Assembly: GCA_013420905.1 (NCBI GenBank)
Contig: JAAXNY010000009.1
Span: 1,240,001 to 1,304,000, forward strand
Source of the DNA: Collybia mongolica
Taxonomy: Eukaryota; Basidiomycota; Agaricomycetes; Agaricales; Clitocybaceae
Direction of reading: 5' to 3'
DNA length: 64,000 bases
Under the pieces are notes generated by a model that was not told where the DNA came from, did not search any database, and worked only from the letters and a program-made list of their open reading frames with translations. Positions 1 to 11,994 of this stretch are shown one piece after another (position 1 is the first letter of the stretch; each line of letters starts with the position of its first letter). The translations under genes and the position numbers were made by a program.

Positions 1-844
1 CAAGCCCGGGGCACTCTTTGTATTGACTCGACAACGTTGGATGTTACCGTGGCCAGGGAAGTCGCCGGAGACGTGATCAGCACAGGGGCCCAGATGGTAG
101 ACGCTCCGGTATCAGGCGGTATGTTGGGGGCGCTCCACCGACGTTGTTCGTTTATCTAATATATGGCTAGGCGTCACTGGTGCTAAAGCTGGGACACTGT
201 CGTTTCTTGTCGGTGGTACGGCGGAATCCTTTGAACGGTCTAAACCCATATTGGGCCTTATGGGGCAACGTATCATCCACTGTGGCCGGTCCGGTTCGGG
301 CCTAGGTGCAAAAATCTGCAATAATGCGAGCTATAAATTACCTAAACTCTCGTTATGATATGTTTCTTACGGTATTCTTTCCAGCTCGTGCTTGGCGTTC
401 AACAGATTGTTGTTGGTGAAGCCATGTTGCTCGGCCAGAAACTGGGACTTGATCCAGCTATCCTAGCTGGGGTTATAAACAGTAGCACTGGCGGATGCTG
501 GGCGTCGTCAGTAAACAACCCTGTGCCGTCTGCCCTACCAGAAAAGTCGCCTCCCTGCGAGCGTGACTACGAAGGGGGTTTCGCAACGGCGCTAATGTTG
601 AAGGTACTATCTCATTCTGGTAGAGCAAGCTTCTCGATTTATGGGTTTACCGCAGGACATGGGGCTTGCAACAGAAATTGCAAATAAAGCGGGGAGCCCA
701 CTGCCACTTGGTGAAGCAGCAGAAATTATTTATGCGCAAGTCATAAAGCAACAGCCGGTCTTGGCACGGAAAGACTTTTCTTCCGTCTATCGTTATTTGC
801 AGATCGCCTCGGAAGAAGGGAAGAAAGTCAAGCTCACGGAATAG
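1..844 (+). CDS. HIBADH: 3-hydroxyisobutyrate dehydrogenase, 3' part (5' end outside window)
   Basis: This is the C-terminal two thirds of an NAD-dependent 3-hydroxyisobutyrate dehydrogenase, the mitochondrial valine-degradation enzyme that makes methylmalonate semialdehyde. Four exons are visible: 1-118, 171-325, 385-603 and 656-844. They read through the family signature DAPVSGG, then GAKICNN with the catalytic Lys, then GGCWASSVNNPVP and the C-terminal KDFSSV. The line-up with the human enzyme is close across all joins. The Rossmann nucleotide-binding half lies upstream of base 1. The second intron (326-384) starts with GC, not GT; see its own entry. The gene is partial only because of the window edge. 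Product identity is secure from motifs and length; mitochondrial location is family knowledge because the presequence is not in view. Confidence 0.9.
326..384 (+). other. GC-AG intron in HIBADH
   Basis: Joining KICNN to LVLGVQQ, as family alignment requires, places the 5' splice site at gcgagc; no GT is available in a suitable position and phase. The intron ends in ttccag and is 59 nt long, typical for this genome. Phase 0 is kept on both sides. Confidence 0.65.
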
Positions 845-1308
845 GCAGAACAAAAGGAACACATTAGGGATGGACATACTGTGTAACGCTCACGGCCAAG
901 GTATTTTCTAGCACAGACTTATATTTGCGTCGCATAAAATTTGTAGTGTCTGAAACGCAATGGATTTTGCGCCCCAAGTTGGGTTACTGTTCGCTTATCG
1001 GGATTATATATCCGAATTGTCATTATAAGTTTGCAGAATATTCGTGGGAGTTGCTGGGGAGTTGTTGGCCAAGTTTAAAGACTCTGTGTGCCGAGTAAAG
1101 ATAAAATTGGCGAGCTTTACCTAGAAACAAGACTCAGAGCGCGGAACAAGATCTCCAACGCAACGGACCGGAAACCGTGGGAATCCGAGCGAACAGGTCC
1201 GCCCGAGGATAGGTTTACGTAATTAAGTGGTTAAAGCAGGTTTGGTTGCCATCCGCGACTTGGACGCGATTTGGAACTTGGACTCTCTTCACGACCACCT
1301 TCATTCCA
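845..1308. other. Intergenic, HIBADH to epimerase-like gene
   Basis: Tandem intergenic stretch of 464 bases. It holds the 3' end of HIBADH and the promoter of the next gene. I see no ORF with coding character, repeat or RNA gene; an AT-rich step (attatatat) lies near 1000. Confidence 0.5.
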
Positions 1309-3099
1309 ATGGCAGAAAGTCCTCACAAACCAAATGCTATCATATTCGGTGCTTTTTCTCGTCTTTTGGCGAGTTATTGTGGTGAAACTAACCCCTGGCC
1401 GTATCTAGGCGGCCTCAACACATATTCACGGGCACTTGCTGCATTGCTCATACCTCTAGATGGTGAACCTTTAGTCTCGGTGAGGATACTTCAGTGGAAA
1501 CCAAGACATCGCTTGATTGATATATTCTGCAGAATCTACGGATTGTGGACAAATTCTCAGTAGCTCCGCCGACGACGTATGTCGATGTATCTTTTCACAG
1601 CATTCGCGATCGGACAAATTTATCCTGATGTAGGTACATTGGCGCTGAGTTTCCCAAAGTTCTTGCCCAACCACAAGTAGAATATCAACAAGTGAATCTA
1701 ACCGTCGCATGTATGGCCTACCTCTCTTGCCCTCATGCAGCACAACTCACAACCTATCAGCGGCTGTCGCATCCAGTTTCGATCCTCCCAATAACGTGGC
1801 TCCTTATGATTATGTTTTCGATTTTACGGGTGAAGTCAGGCATGACCGAACAGAAATGGTGCGCATTGATCGAACCTCTTTTACCATTTTTAATTGGCGG
1901 TAACCCGTCAGATCCAAATCAACTCTACATGCAATGTTGCTCGTATGATCGGTTTGGAAGCAGCAAAGCGCAAGGTCAAGGCATATGTTCGGGTTCAACA
2001 CCCTTTCTATGAGACATCTAGTTCAAGCAAAGCATCCCACGACGAGAAGGAAGATGCAAAACCTGTCGGTACGCTGGGCATATGGTGGCACGAAACACTG
2101 CGCATCCTTGCGGCAATTGAAGAGTACGTCAACGACCGTATAGACACACGTCTTATATTGACTCGCCCTCAGCCTAAATCTTGTAGTATTACGGATTGGG
2201 TTTGCCTATGGACCGTATACGAACTATGGAACCAGTATGCATACTCTCATATTCCCTGTTCCTTCTCTTTTACACCTCCATCTTTTCAGTTGCATCCGGC
2301 ATAACAGTGGGATCTGTATATGGGTATCTCAAAAAGCCAATGAAATCAATGTAAGAAGCGTCGATACAATAATATAATATATCTAATTCAGATCTTTTCA
2401 GGTGGTCGCCGGGTAAGAATCCTAATAACACTATACACATCGACGACCTTGCTGGCGCTCTGTGGGCCTGTGCCGAGTGGATGGCCCCTCTTGGTCGCAA
2501 AGCTGCCGACTCACTTGCTGGGGAGGAGATTATTTTCCACAACGAGAAGAAGAAAGTAAAGGAAGTTGAAGGCATGCCAGCACATAATATAAAGCTTGTT
2601 GCTCCACTCTTTAATTTGGTGGGTAAATTCACGGCAGGTGTCAGGTTCCGCGTACTGATGGGCTATTCGATCCCAAGGTTGATGAATCGAATAGTACCCT
2701 GCTCAGCATTGGACAAGTGGTCACATCTTTTTTTGGGACAACCTTTGAATTCTTCAATCTTGTTGAAAGTACGGTGCTAAAGGTACTCCCCGTTTCACTC
2801 GTGTTTCATGATGACTGACACTGATCTAGTTGGCCGATGACTCTGTCGAGGACATCAACGAAGCTCATGTTGGTGGTTGGGTCGACATGATTCAAAAGTC
2901 CAACCCTCCCATTCCCAATACTCCTTTATCCGTTTACATGGATAAATACGCTCTGGATAAGCACACCGTTGCTTTCAACAGTACTAAGATAAAAGAAGTT
3001 GTGGGGTATCAATTGAAGAAACCTCACTTTAACCACGAGACAATCAAGGAGATGGTCGACAAATGGAGGGATGAAGGGAGTTGGCCGAATCTCGATTGA
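1309..3099 (+). CDS. NAD(P)-binding Rossmann-fold protein, epimerase/dehydratase-like
   Basis: A short-chain, extended-type Rossmann protein of the fungal NAD-dependent epimerase family; substrate unknown. I start at 1309, giving MAESPHKPNAIIFG. An intron then leads to GGLNTYSRALAALL, the usual N-terminal beta-alpha segment with its nucleotide-binding glycines. Later exons give YDYVFDFTGE, then CNVARMIGLEAA, then the active-site region and LRIGFAYGPYTNYG (the R-x-x-Y/F-G-P signature of the family), then TIHIDDLAGALWACAEW (the conserved H-x-D-D/V-A segment) and a C-terminal helix block ending KWRDEGSWPNLD. About seven introns interrupt it. Family placement comes from these motifs; no specific reaction can be assigned. 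Exact intron ends between 1460 and 1640 and between 2340 and 2410 are less certain than the rest. Confidence 0.72.
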
Positions 3100-3511
3100 T
3101 CGTCCTTGGTTCGGTCTGCTTGTAGCTGAGAAGCCCGTTATTATCAATAATGTTGCCGTTTTAGTCATGTTGTTCTGTTCGCATACCCTTCATATTTCTA
3201 TTATACGATACATATTAACGATTAATGTACTAGCCATCATTTCTGCACTTATAGTTGGCCATACCCCACAAGCGAAATTCCAGAAACCAATCACATCCAT
3301 CGTTTTTATCCAGCCAATCTAAGCATGCTCATCCATCATCACGTTATAGTCATGTGCTGTTCACTCATCTTCTTGATGGGACCATATTTCCTGTCGCCAG
3401 AGATTCCGGCAAGTCTGGGAAAATCATCTCTGTCAGCACCCAGTCCTTATTACGCTAAGGATGTCGAGGCTAGAGCAAGGTCACGGTTGTGCTGACTGAC
3501 ACCCCTGAGCC
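3100..3511. other. Intergenic, epimerase-like gene to cytochrome b561 gene
   Basis: 412 bases between two tandem genes. Short open frames here have no coding character. It should hold the terminator of the upstream gene and the promoter of the cytochrome b561 gene; I recognise no specific element. Confidence 0.45.
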
Positions 3512-4587
3512 ATGCTGACTGACCCGATGCCTACCGAAAATTCTGAGGAGGAGCTTTTCTTGCCCTCACAACAACCTCAACCAAGAAACCCGACTACAAT
3601 GGGTCGCGATGAGCATTTACTAAAACCAGAAGGCAGGAAAGGGGATGGACTTGCTAAGTTTATAGCCTTGGTGCGTCTTCGTTGTCTTGCGCAAAGAATT
3701 GAAGGATTGACTGTCCATACAGACTGCTGCCGGGGTTCGTTCGTTTACATACCGCTGAGCACCCACCTGACGCGTCTTCAAGGTTTTAACTGTAGTCACC
3801 TGGGCAGGGGTGCTCCTGAACAATCCCAAACACTTTGGCTGGTTCGCTCTCCATCCTCTGTTGCAGACTTTGTCAATACTCCTGTTCACATACGGTGCGT
3901 CACTCTTGATAACCTCATGAGTAAGGGTGGGTTAGATTTTGGTCTGTCAGGGATTTTAACTCTTCAACCGACCTCGCAGCCCGAAACCAAACGTGCAGGA
4001 CTAGCTAGGCATCAGACTGCCATCATGTTGGTTGGGTTCCCTTCTATCCTCATGGGATCTTTCGCCGTCATGTATCACAAAGAGCTGACAGGGAAAGAGC
4101 ACGGAACGACTTGGCATGCTGTGCGTTTTGTCCCCTCAGTACTACCTTCATACTGCTGATCATAACCGCACAGACATTTGGGACAGTAGCTTTCCTCTGG
4201 CTTCTGTTCCAAATCGCGATTGGCGGTGGAAGCGTATGGTTCAACGGTGCGGCGTTTGGTGGGGGCGCCAAAGCGAAAGCCGTCTGGAAATATCACAGGT
4301 TGGGGTTCTTTCCATCAAAGCAGTATTCCACTCACACCTGACTCCAGACTTTCGGGATACCTTCTCTTTCCTCTACTCTTATTCACTGCCCATCTTGGCG
4401 GCGGTTGGTCCAACTGGGGAAATACATATGTCCAGAAGGCCACTAGAATCATTGCATACTCTGTTGCACCTGTTTTTATTGTCGCTGCAGTGTTCGTGCG
4501 CGCAAGGTATGCAATATGCCGTTGGCCTGATTAAGCCCAAAAGCTAACGAAAGTGGATGGCACAGAGAGTCGAAGATGCAGTTCTGA
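3512..4587 (+). CDS. Cytochrome b561 / ferric reductase-like membrane protein
   Basis: A polytopic heme-b electron carrier of the cytochrome b561 superfamily, which passes electrons across a membrane, usually from ascorbate or another donor to iron or other acceptors. After a hydrophilic N-terminus (MLTDPMPTENSEEE) and an intron starting at about 3669, the exons give VTWAGVLLNNPKHFGWFALHPLLQTLSILLFTYG, then GILTLQPTSQPETKRAGLARHQ. Further hydrophobic segments follow, with HKELTG, EHGTTWHA and YHRLSGYLLFPLLLF. The His residues ALHP, ARHQ, WHA and YHR sit at helix ends where the family binds two hemes. About five transmembrane helices are visible. The last exon after the intron at about 4509-4565 adds only a few residues ending KMQF. 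Direction of electron flow and location cannot be read. It converges with the GEA gene, stops 126 bp apart. Confidence 0.8.
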
Positions 4588-4713
4588 TAGAACACCCTTG
4601 CAATTTTGCATGTCCTTTTTCTGTAGAGCTTTGTTTCAAGTGTATATATGCAAATTGATATACTTCCAATAAATAATCTATCAAGTGTACAAGGTTATAT
4701 ACACACTCGAAGG

Positions 4714-7700
4714 CTAGGGCGGAGGTGATCGAGGTATAACATCTGCTAGAAAGCCAGGCAGGAATCGTTCCATTCTTTCGTGCGTCGCCGTCCACAGCGT
4801 TCGTTGCCGTTCTTCCCTTTCATCCGGCTCAGTAGATGGGGGTACGAGGATACCTGCAGCGTTCATAACAAGGATAACGTTCTTGAGAGATTCAGGAACG
4901 GCCTCATACTGAATGGAAGATTTGAACAATATTGGAGGAGACAGGACCAAGACACATACCAACTGATCGTTTTTGTTGATATTCATCAATCTGTCCAGCA
5001 AGTCCAAGATTTGAATCCATAAAATTCGGAAGTCTGTCTTGGACTGAGCTTCTCGAACATCAAGGTGCATAAACGCCTTGCATAGGAGTGCAGAAGCACG
5101 TAAGCGTGTTTCGGGCATCCCATCCGGATCTCGTTGGAAGGTTTCGACTTTGAGTATATCGTCCAAGAGGGGGAAAATCACTCGATTGAAGATCTCTTCA
5201 ACTTGGGTATGGTTTGCTTCGTCGAACAATACATGGGGCCCAAGTAAGATCCGTTGAAGTTGGCCCATGGCATTATGGCGCACTTCCCGTGCAGCATTCA
5301 CTGACTGGCGGGAGAGAGAAATAAGCACAGGCAGACTTAACTGACGCCAAGCTAGATCCGTAGCGTCAGTTGAATTCAACTGGGGTGAGTTCTACTAGAT
5401 ACCTTGGTCTTTCGGAAGTTGAGAGCATTCCATTAGGTGTGATATCAGTTTATGAAGATTGAATAGTAGATCAATTGATTTTTTCCCTCGGGCAATGGGA
5501 GGAGAACTAAAAACTATTAGTTTGTTATACGTTATTCAAGGACAATGATACATACTTTGAAGATGACAGAGCTTCTGCGCGACGTCCTTTTTGTTGCTTG
5601 AGTTCTGCTGAAGTACCAGCAATTGTGGCGAAATCATCCAAAATGGTGATGAGACTTGTAAAATTATCCACCGTCACAAGTTGCTCTGACCCATCGGATG
5701 CAATGCTTGTAATCAGATCAAATGACATCCGAGCCGCTTCATGATGAGATAATGTGGAGCGAATGAGAGCAAAAACAAGGTTCCATTCTGTTGGAGAGCT
5801 GGGTGGGGGATTACTGTGGGACAAGAAAAAGCGAATTGTAGAAATACAAACCTGATAATATCCCTATGTTTTTGGATGATCAGAATCAAACCAGAAACTA
5901 CCTGCTCTCCAACGGAGCTTGCGATCGACGGCGGGAGACCAGATAGTAGGTCGAAAGAGACATACACTTGGTCCCGTAGAGATGGCTGGGAGGATAGGGC
6001 GTAATGGTTATGGCCAGCGCAGGAATCGTAAAGACCCACCTTTTGAGCCAAGATCAGGCAAAGTCTCAACAGACTGACAACTGCACGCTCAATTAGGAGA
6101 GCACTATACTGGTTCGAGGTGGAGAGTAATGCGGATAGATGTTCGAAGACTATTGGCCTTCAGATTGGATTAGTTATATAACATCGTCTTATATAGCAAA
6201 ACACACCAAAGTTCCTCTACATGCTGAGGTGTTTGACAGGCAATACTAACCATCATCTCCAGTAGAAATATAGATGCAGGGTCGTATGATAATGAGAATG
6301 TGCCACCATCATAAGAGGATGTTAGGCTCTCGTCGAATTCTTGCTTCAACCTTGCAACAGTTCTTTCATGTGCGAGTGCTTCCAATGCACGTACAGCAGC
6401 TACTAATGCGTCCACATCGAGTTGCCTGTACGGACTAATTTAGTTGACTCAAGTCAGAAATACTTTTTAACATACATTATTTGGCTGTACAGCTCATCGA
6501 GTCGACACGACGTTATACAATCGATTGTACACAGAGTGTTCTCAACATCGGCATCAGACGCTTCTGAAAGCAAGGTTTCTGCACTTGCGTTATAAGGTGT
6601 CATCAAGTAGGAGGACAACGCAGATAGTAGACCGCCGTCACTCCGGGCAGCGGGACGTTGTGGTTGAGTCCCCCTAAGAGGAATCATAGAAATGCCACCA
6701 AGGAAATCCTCCATTTGTAGCATTCTTGTCGGTAATAGAGAATGCAAAAAGAGGTTTTGGAACATTTCGAAAATCTGTAAAACAATCATGAGCTGGTCAA
6801 AACAAAATGTCGGCTACGTACTTGAGTCCAGCCCTCTCGTAAAGCGTTTCCATTTCCGTTTACGATGTTGAATAAAACTACAGCAGCTAACTGACCCTTG
6901 AAGTTTGTGCCAAATTTGACGGATAAATTTGATACTGTTACGGACTGGCCTTCGACATCAATGACAGGGTAATTTGGTATCCGGACTGGGGCAGACTCTG
7001 ACAACAAACTTGTTGCCTGTGAAAGCGAGATTACAACAAAATCAAAAACGTCGGGCAGGCGGAAGTGGCCAGCCAGTGTCGCGCATTGCCGAAATCCTGC
7101 AATAGCCCGTTGTATGATGTATTCCTCTTCAAAACTAATGAAGGCATGGGCGATAGCTGATATGGTGGTTTTCCAGACAGTCTTGAACATCTCTACATCG
7201 AAAGACGATGAATTGCAAATCATAAAATCCCCTAACGGCAATACAATCAGAATCTAGACCATTGGGTACAACACAGGGGCTCAGCCTCCTACCAGTCTGC
7301 CGCGAACGTGCCAAAAGTTCCTTCCATGCATATTCGAAGCCCAATTGCCCTGTGTGTTCTTCTGGCATAACTATTTCCCGTTTTCGAATTGAATCATAAA
7401 TGTTTTGCTGGCGATGAACATCATATAATCGGGTGTACATTAGTGTCTGATTCTTAAACTCACTAGAAATTCAGGCGAAAAATCGGCACCGTCATTAACG
7501 CCTCGCAAATTTCGCTGATAATCTTCAATGGTCATACGTTTCTGAAAGATAGCGGAAAGGCTTTAAAACCTGGAAAGGCATAGAAATACAATGTCATACC
7601 CGGACTTGAGGATTATGGAGATCGGTATTCAACATAATGATTGAATATGCTAAAACATATACAGCATCTTCACTCTTTATTTCGTCTAGGACAAGCAGAC

Positions 7701-10238
7701 GTCATTCAGTATAAACGAGAGGCTGTTGACAGGCTTTATCCTACCCGGACCGGCCGCAAAATAAATGGAAGCAAACGTTTCAGTGATCCGAGAGATCTGT
7801 TGAGACTCTCCAGGAAGTCGGAAACTCTCCAATAGTTCTCTCATAGCTTCTGCAATTGCTTTCTGAATAAATAACATCAGCTTGAAGAGAGATTTCAAGA
7901 AATCGCACGAACATTCTTAAAATCGAAGAGGCAAATGAATGCCTTTAATATATCAATATTGTCCGGTTTCGATATGTAATCGCCCAATAAACGTTTGTCC
8001 AGTCTGGTACAACCTTTAAGAAAAATGGCTAGACTCTGAGCCTTTGTAATCTCTGGCGACAAGTCAGCGTAAATGAGTTTGTTCTCTTCAAGGAAGGCCA
8101 GGCCTGTTTTAGGCTTTGCGTTGAACCGAGCAGCGCCTGCCAAGATTAGTTTTTTCTGTGATTTGGTTTGAATGAGAGAATCCGGTGTGGCAAAAGCCTG
8201 TGGGTAGAAGTGATCAATATCCTGTACATTGGTATCGAGCTGTGACTTGCCGGTGGCCATGGTTCTGTCAGCTAGAAATTTTGATGCTTAGCTACCATAT
8301 GTAATCAGTTACAATGAAGTTTACGAACACCCTCGGCGCGTGCTGCCATGTCGTTCACAAAGGCTAGTAACAAGTCAAGACAGAGGTATTGTGTATTCCT
8401 TTGGTGAGCGTCCTCGTGTGCGTGGTCTAGCGAAAAGACAGCCTGTACCAGGATGCCATGTCAACGAAGAATTTGGGGAGAATTATCATATTCAGTATCA
8501 CCTTTGTCAAGAAATCAACAAGGCGCTCAAAAATATTCTCGCAGTTGATATCACAGTCATAATTGGCATACAAATCAACCATGAAACTTGGATGGCGAGA
8601 TATTTGTGTGAGCGTTTCCAAAATGAGGTTGCGAGTTTCACCACGAGCAGGTACAACCAGAACCCGAGCAGACGTCATAGTTTTTTCTGAGTCTGGGTCT
8701 TCGCTATCCACACCAGGCTTCGGACTGACTGTTGTAGGTGTCCCAGGCCTCGGTGTTCCCGTCCCATGGTATATCCCTTTCTGCCCCGTAACCCCAGTAT
8801 GTTGTCCCTTGATAGGATAGGTGGATAAAGGTGGAGCCAATCTGTCAATCGTGAAGGCCAAGAAAAGCTCTTGCTGCAGTTTAAGATGTTTTTGCATGGT
8901 GTCGAAAACGGTTGAGATTGTGCGAAGGGATAAATGTAAAACTGACGGGTTTTCGGATCGAGCGAGCTGGAATAAGAATTTGCAACCAGTATCAATTACG
9001 AGGGCCGCTAGGGATGGAAAATCAGCGATACGAGGTCCCGATTCCTCGAATGCCGCATTGAGGATACCCAATGCTATAAGACGGGTGGAATCGGTGTGCT
9101 GTTGGTCATTGGGATCTAATACATTGATAAGGACACGGAGGAGTTCAAGAATCGACGGCAAGCCATCTAGACAAAGTGGATTTGTTAATTGATTAGATCA
9201 ACCACATTTTCACGTACAATGCGGCCGGTCAATGGAGGGAGTTGGAAGAGTTTCTGCGACAGTTGAATCCTCTGCCTCAGGTTCAAGCTCGATAGTCACT
9301 TCTTGAGAGTCTGAGATTATACTCGATGGCTCCACGATAGGTACGGTCATTCTTATTTCGTTCTCCTGGGTGTCATCATCCCCAGCTCGTAGTTTCTCCT
9401 CCTCAATCTCTGGATCCAGGTTGTGTAATCGCGAAAATACAGTTCTGACCAAGACATGCATTGTGGTTTCTGCGGAGCGACGTAAAATTTCTGCTGAACC
9501 CGTTGAATCATTGGAATGAAATTAGATGTCCAATGCACGCACCACTAAGGCGCATTTGGCAGCATGTAGTCAACACAGTCTCAAGCATTTCGCACACTTC
9601 AATGTCACCAAGTCTGTCTCCGACATCCCCACCCAAGCAATCATCTATGATGGTCATGATTTTGAGCAAGACAACCTCATCTCCCGAAGAATCACTAGCT
9701 TCGAACTTGCAGTGGGACACTGTGTTGCTTAGTTCGACCAACGCGACATCGAGGGCGATCGAACTTGGAGAAATGAGCCCGCATACAAATAAACTATGGA
9801 GAGCGGTAAGAGCGGCGGATGTTATAGGTCCCGTGGAAAGAGGAGAGCGAATTATTGCAAAGAAAGGGCCCAAAATAACTGGCAACTCCAGTGTACTAAT
9901 ATCTGGGATGAAGCCTGTGTGAGCTTCACTAGAACTCGGTGGAGAAGGTGTTATATACCTTCAATATCCCTTACCGCTCTTTTGAGCTCCTGAAATGCTC
10001 CCATGAGTTCGGACTCTCGACTCCCTCTTCCCGACGACTGTGTTGCATATGAAGATGTTGATATACGAAGGCCGAGATTGTTTCCAAGCGAGGAACCTTT
10101 GGCGCTCATAAAGTGCGATGAGGAAGCCCATCGCGAGTTTTTTCGCATGATGGACGTAACGGCAAGGATCTCAGAGTAGAGAACATGTTTATGAGAGACA
10201 GCATTGCGCGTCCTCTGCACGAATTCAGTGGAAGCCAT
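4714..10238 (-). CDS. GEA1: Golgi ARF guanine-nucleotide exchange factor, Gea1/2-GBF1 family (Sec7 domain)
   Basis: A large Sec7 exchange factor that loads GTP on Arf at the early Golgi to recruit COPI coats. I start at 10238 (MASTEFVQRTRN); an in-frame ATG at 10280 is an alternative. The N-terminal DCB region reads SEILAVTSIMRKNSRWASS, followed by LKRAVRDIE and STGPITSAALTALHSLFVCGLI, all typical of GBF1/Gea. The Sec7 domain runs from about 8180 to 7450: FNAKPKTGLAFLEEN, FLKGCTRLDKRLLGDYIS, FRLPGE with the catalytic glutamate finger, then MLNTDLHNPQV. Long helical HDS repeats follow to the stop at 4714. The protein is about 1,450-1,500 residues with some twenty introns. Gea1 and Gea2 are paralogues in yeast; a single copy is usual in basidiomycetes, so the symbol marks the family only. 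Confidence 0.9.
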
Positions 10239-10519
10239 TAAAGCGTACAACGTCAGAAACACGTCCACAACTACATCCATATTCGGCGGCTGATGTAATG
10301 AGTTTGTTTCGGGAAGTATAACCAAATATCTTGTTGTGATAAAACTAAATACTCTCTTCATTTATACCCTATTTATTGACTCATCCTCAACATCGACGTG
10401 TTAACGTTCACACGTCGCCATACACGTATCCCATCCACAAACACGTTACTCCTCAGTCGTATATGATAAAGTGTAGTACCGGAGTTGAAGGGAGAAATTA
10501 CGACAGGCAACGGGAAATA

Positions 10520-11766
10520 CTACTGTGCGGAGCCAACCTCTTCTGCCCGTGAGGACATCGCAGCTTGACCTGCTGCTGTTGCAGCGAGCCTTGAGCGTTT
10601 CCTCTCGGCCTCTGAAAGGTTGCATGAACTAGATATACAGGGGAACATGCATTTATAAGACTCACCGGCTTCCTTCTCTCGTTCAATTTCAGCAACGATT
10701 GCCTCTATTTCCGTGAGTTCAAGGTTCTGTCTCCAATAAGTTAGGTATCCGCGCTTCGGGCAATTCACATACCGTGACTTTGCCATAGCTCTCCATCACA
10801 CTAATTTCAATGTTCTTCGCGCCAGTCTGCACAACTTCCAGCAAGCTCTTCACTGTGAGCTTGATACTCTCTTCCCTCGTCAAGTCATCCTTGTGGTTCT
10901 TCTCTAAGAACTCTCGCACCGTTTTTGAAGAGCGACCAATCGCATTCGCCTAATAGGATATGAAAATTTCAATCACTCAATCAAACGCTCGTACAAACCT
11001 TCCATGCACTGTAAATGCCGCTAGGTTCAGTCTGGTATAGACGGGGCCGGCTGTCATGAGGGTCGAAGCCCACGATAAGTGTTGAGATTCCAAAGGGTCG
11101 AACACCGCCAGATTGCGTATAGCGCTTAAGATACGTCCATAAGCTGACTGAAAAACTCTTCCAAAACCACCATCTTACCTGCTGAATTCCGGCAATATGT
11201 CTGGTGATATATTCGACAGTGACAGGATCCTCTACTGTGAGGCGATGGCTCTGACATTCTATACGTGCCTTATCAATAAGGACTCGGCCATCCGCAGTTA
11301 ATCCTATGGAAGGGGTCGGATGTTATTTGAGAGCACTGAAAGGTGTGGCGGAACACACCAGCAAAGGCAAGGCAAACGTGATCGTCTAGCATGACTACTT
11401 TCCTCACAGTGCGGGGATCTTGTAGTTGAAGAATTGACTTCTTCTCTACACCCAAAACAACCACATCCTTTCCACGAACCCCTACCTATATTCCCATTTA
11501 ATCAGAACTTTCTATGTGACGAAGCGTGAAATTGAGCATACAGCACAGGTTCCCTTCCTCACGGCTTCAAGGGCATATTCAACCTGGATAAACGCGTCAT
11601 ACATCAGCTCCGATCGTCTTGGGTTGGCGCGACAAAACATGCCGACTGACCTGGAACAAGTGACCATCGGGCGAAAATACAGTAAGTGCTGAACCGTAAA
11701 TGAGATGAGGTTGCACGAGAAATCGTCGAAGTATGAAAACTCACCTCTATCGTAGGACCTGGACAT
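10520..11766 (-). CDS. PRE6: 20S proteasome alpha4 subunit (PSMA7/Pre6 type)
   Basis: An alpha-ring subunit of the 20S proteasome; non-catalytic, it forms the gated outer ring. The first exon is only MSRSYDR (from 11766); the intron joins it to [13 protein letters not shown], the alpha-subunit signature. The following exons read [93 protein letters not shown] and [20 protein letters not shown]. These match human PSMA7 almost residue for residue through REFLEKN. The C-terminal tail is charged and ends in EEVGSAQ. Length is about 260 residues, normal for the family. Its start faces that of the C78 peptidase across 228 bp, so the two protein-turnover genes may share regulation (inference). Confidence 0.95.
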
Positions 11767-11994
11767 GGTTTCGGCGGATATCGATTGAAAGGTAAGCTAG
11801 CAATCATGAGGTACAGTGGACGCGCGTCGAGAAGTATAACTTCTAGATTATGTAATAGAGTCACGTGTATGCTTGTCCATGATGTAACATGGTGAGGACA
11901 TAGTATTACGTTTGACGTGTTACAATTGTCAGGTTCTGCCCCACCGTCTCAAACTAACACTACAGAGCAATCTGCTTGTCCATAATCTACTTTA
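11767..11994. promoter_or_regulatory. Shared divergent promoter, PRE6 and C78 peptidase
   Basis: 228 bp between two opposite start codons, the only room for both promoters. I did not recognise a specific element; in particular no clear Rpn4-type PACE box is visible by eye. Confidence 0.4.
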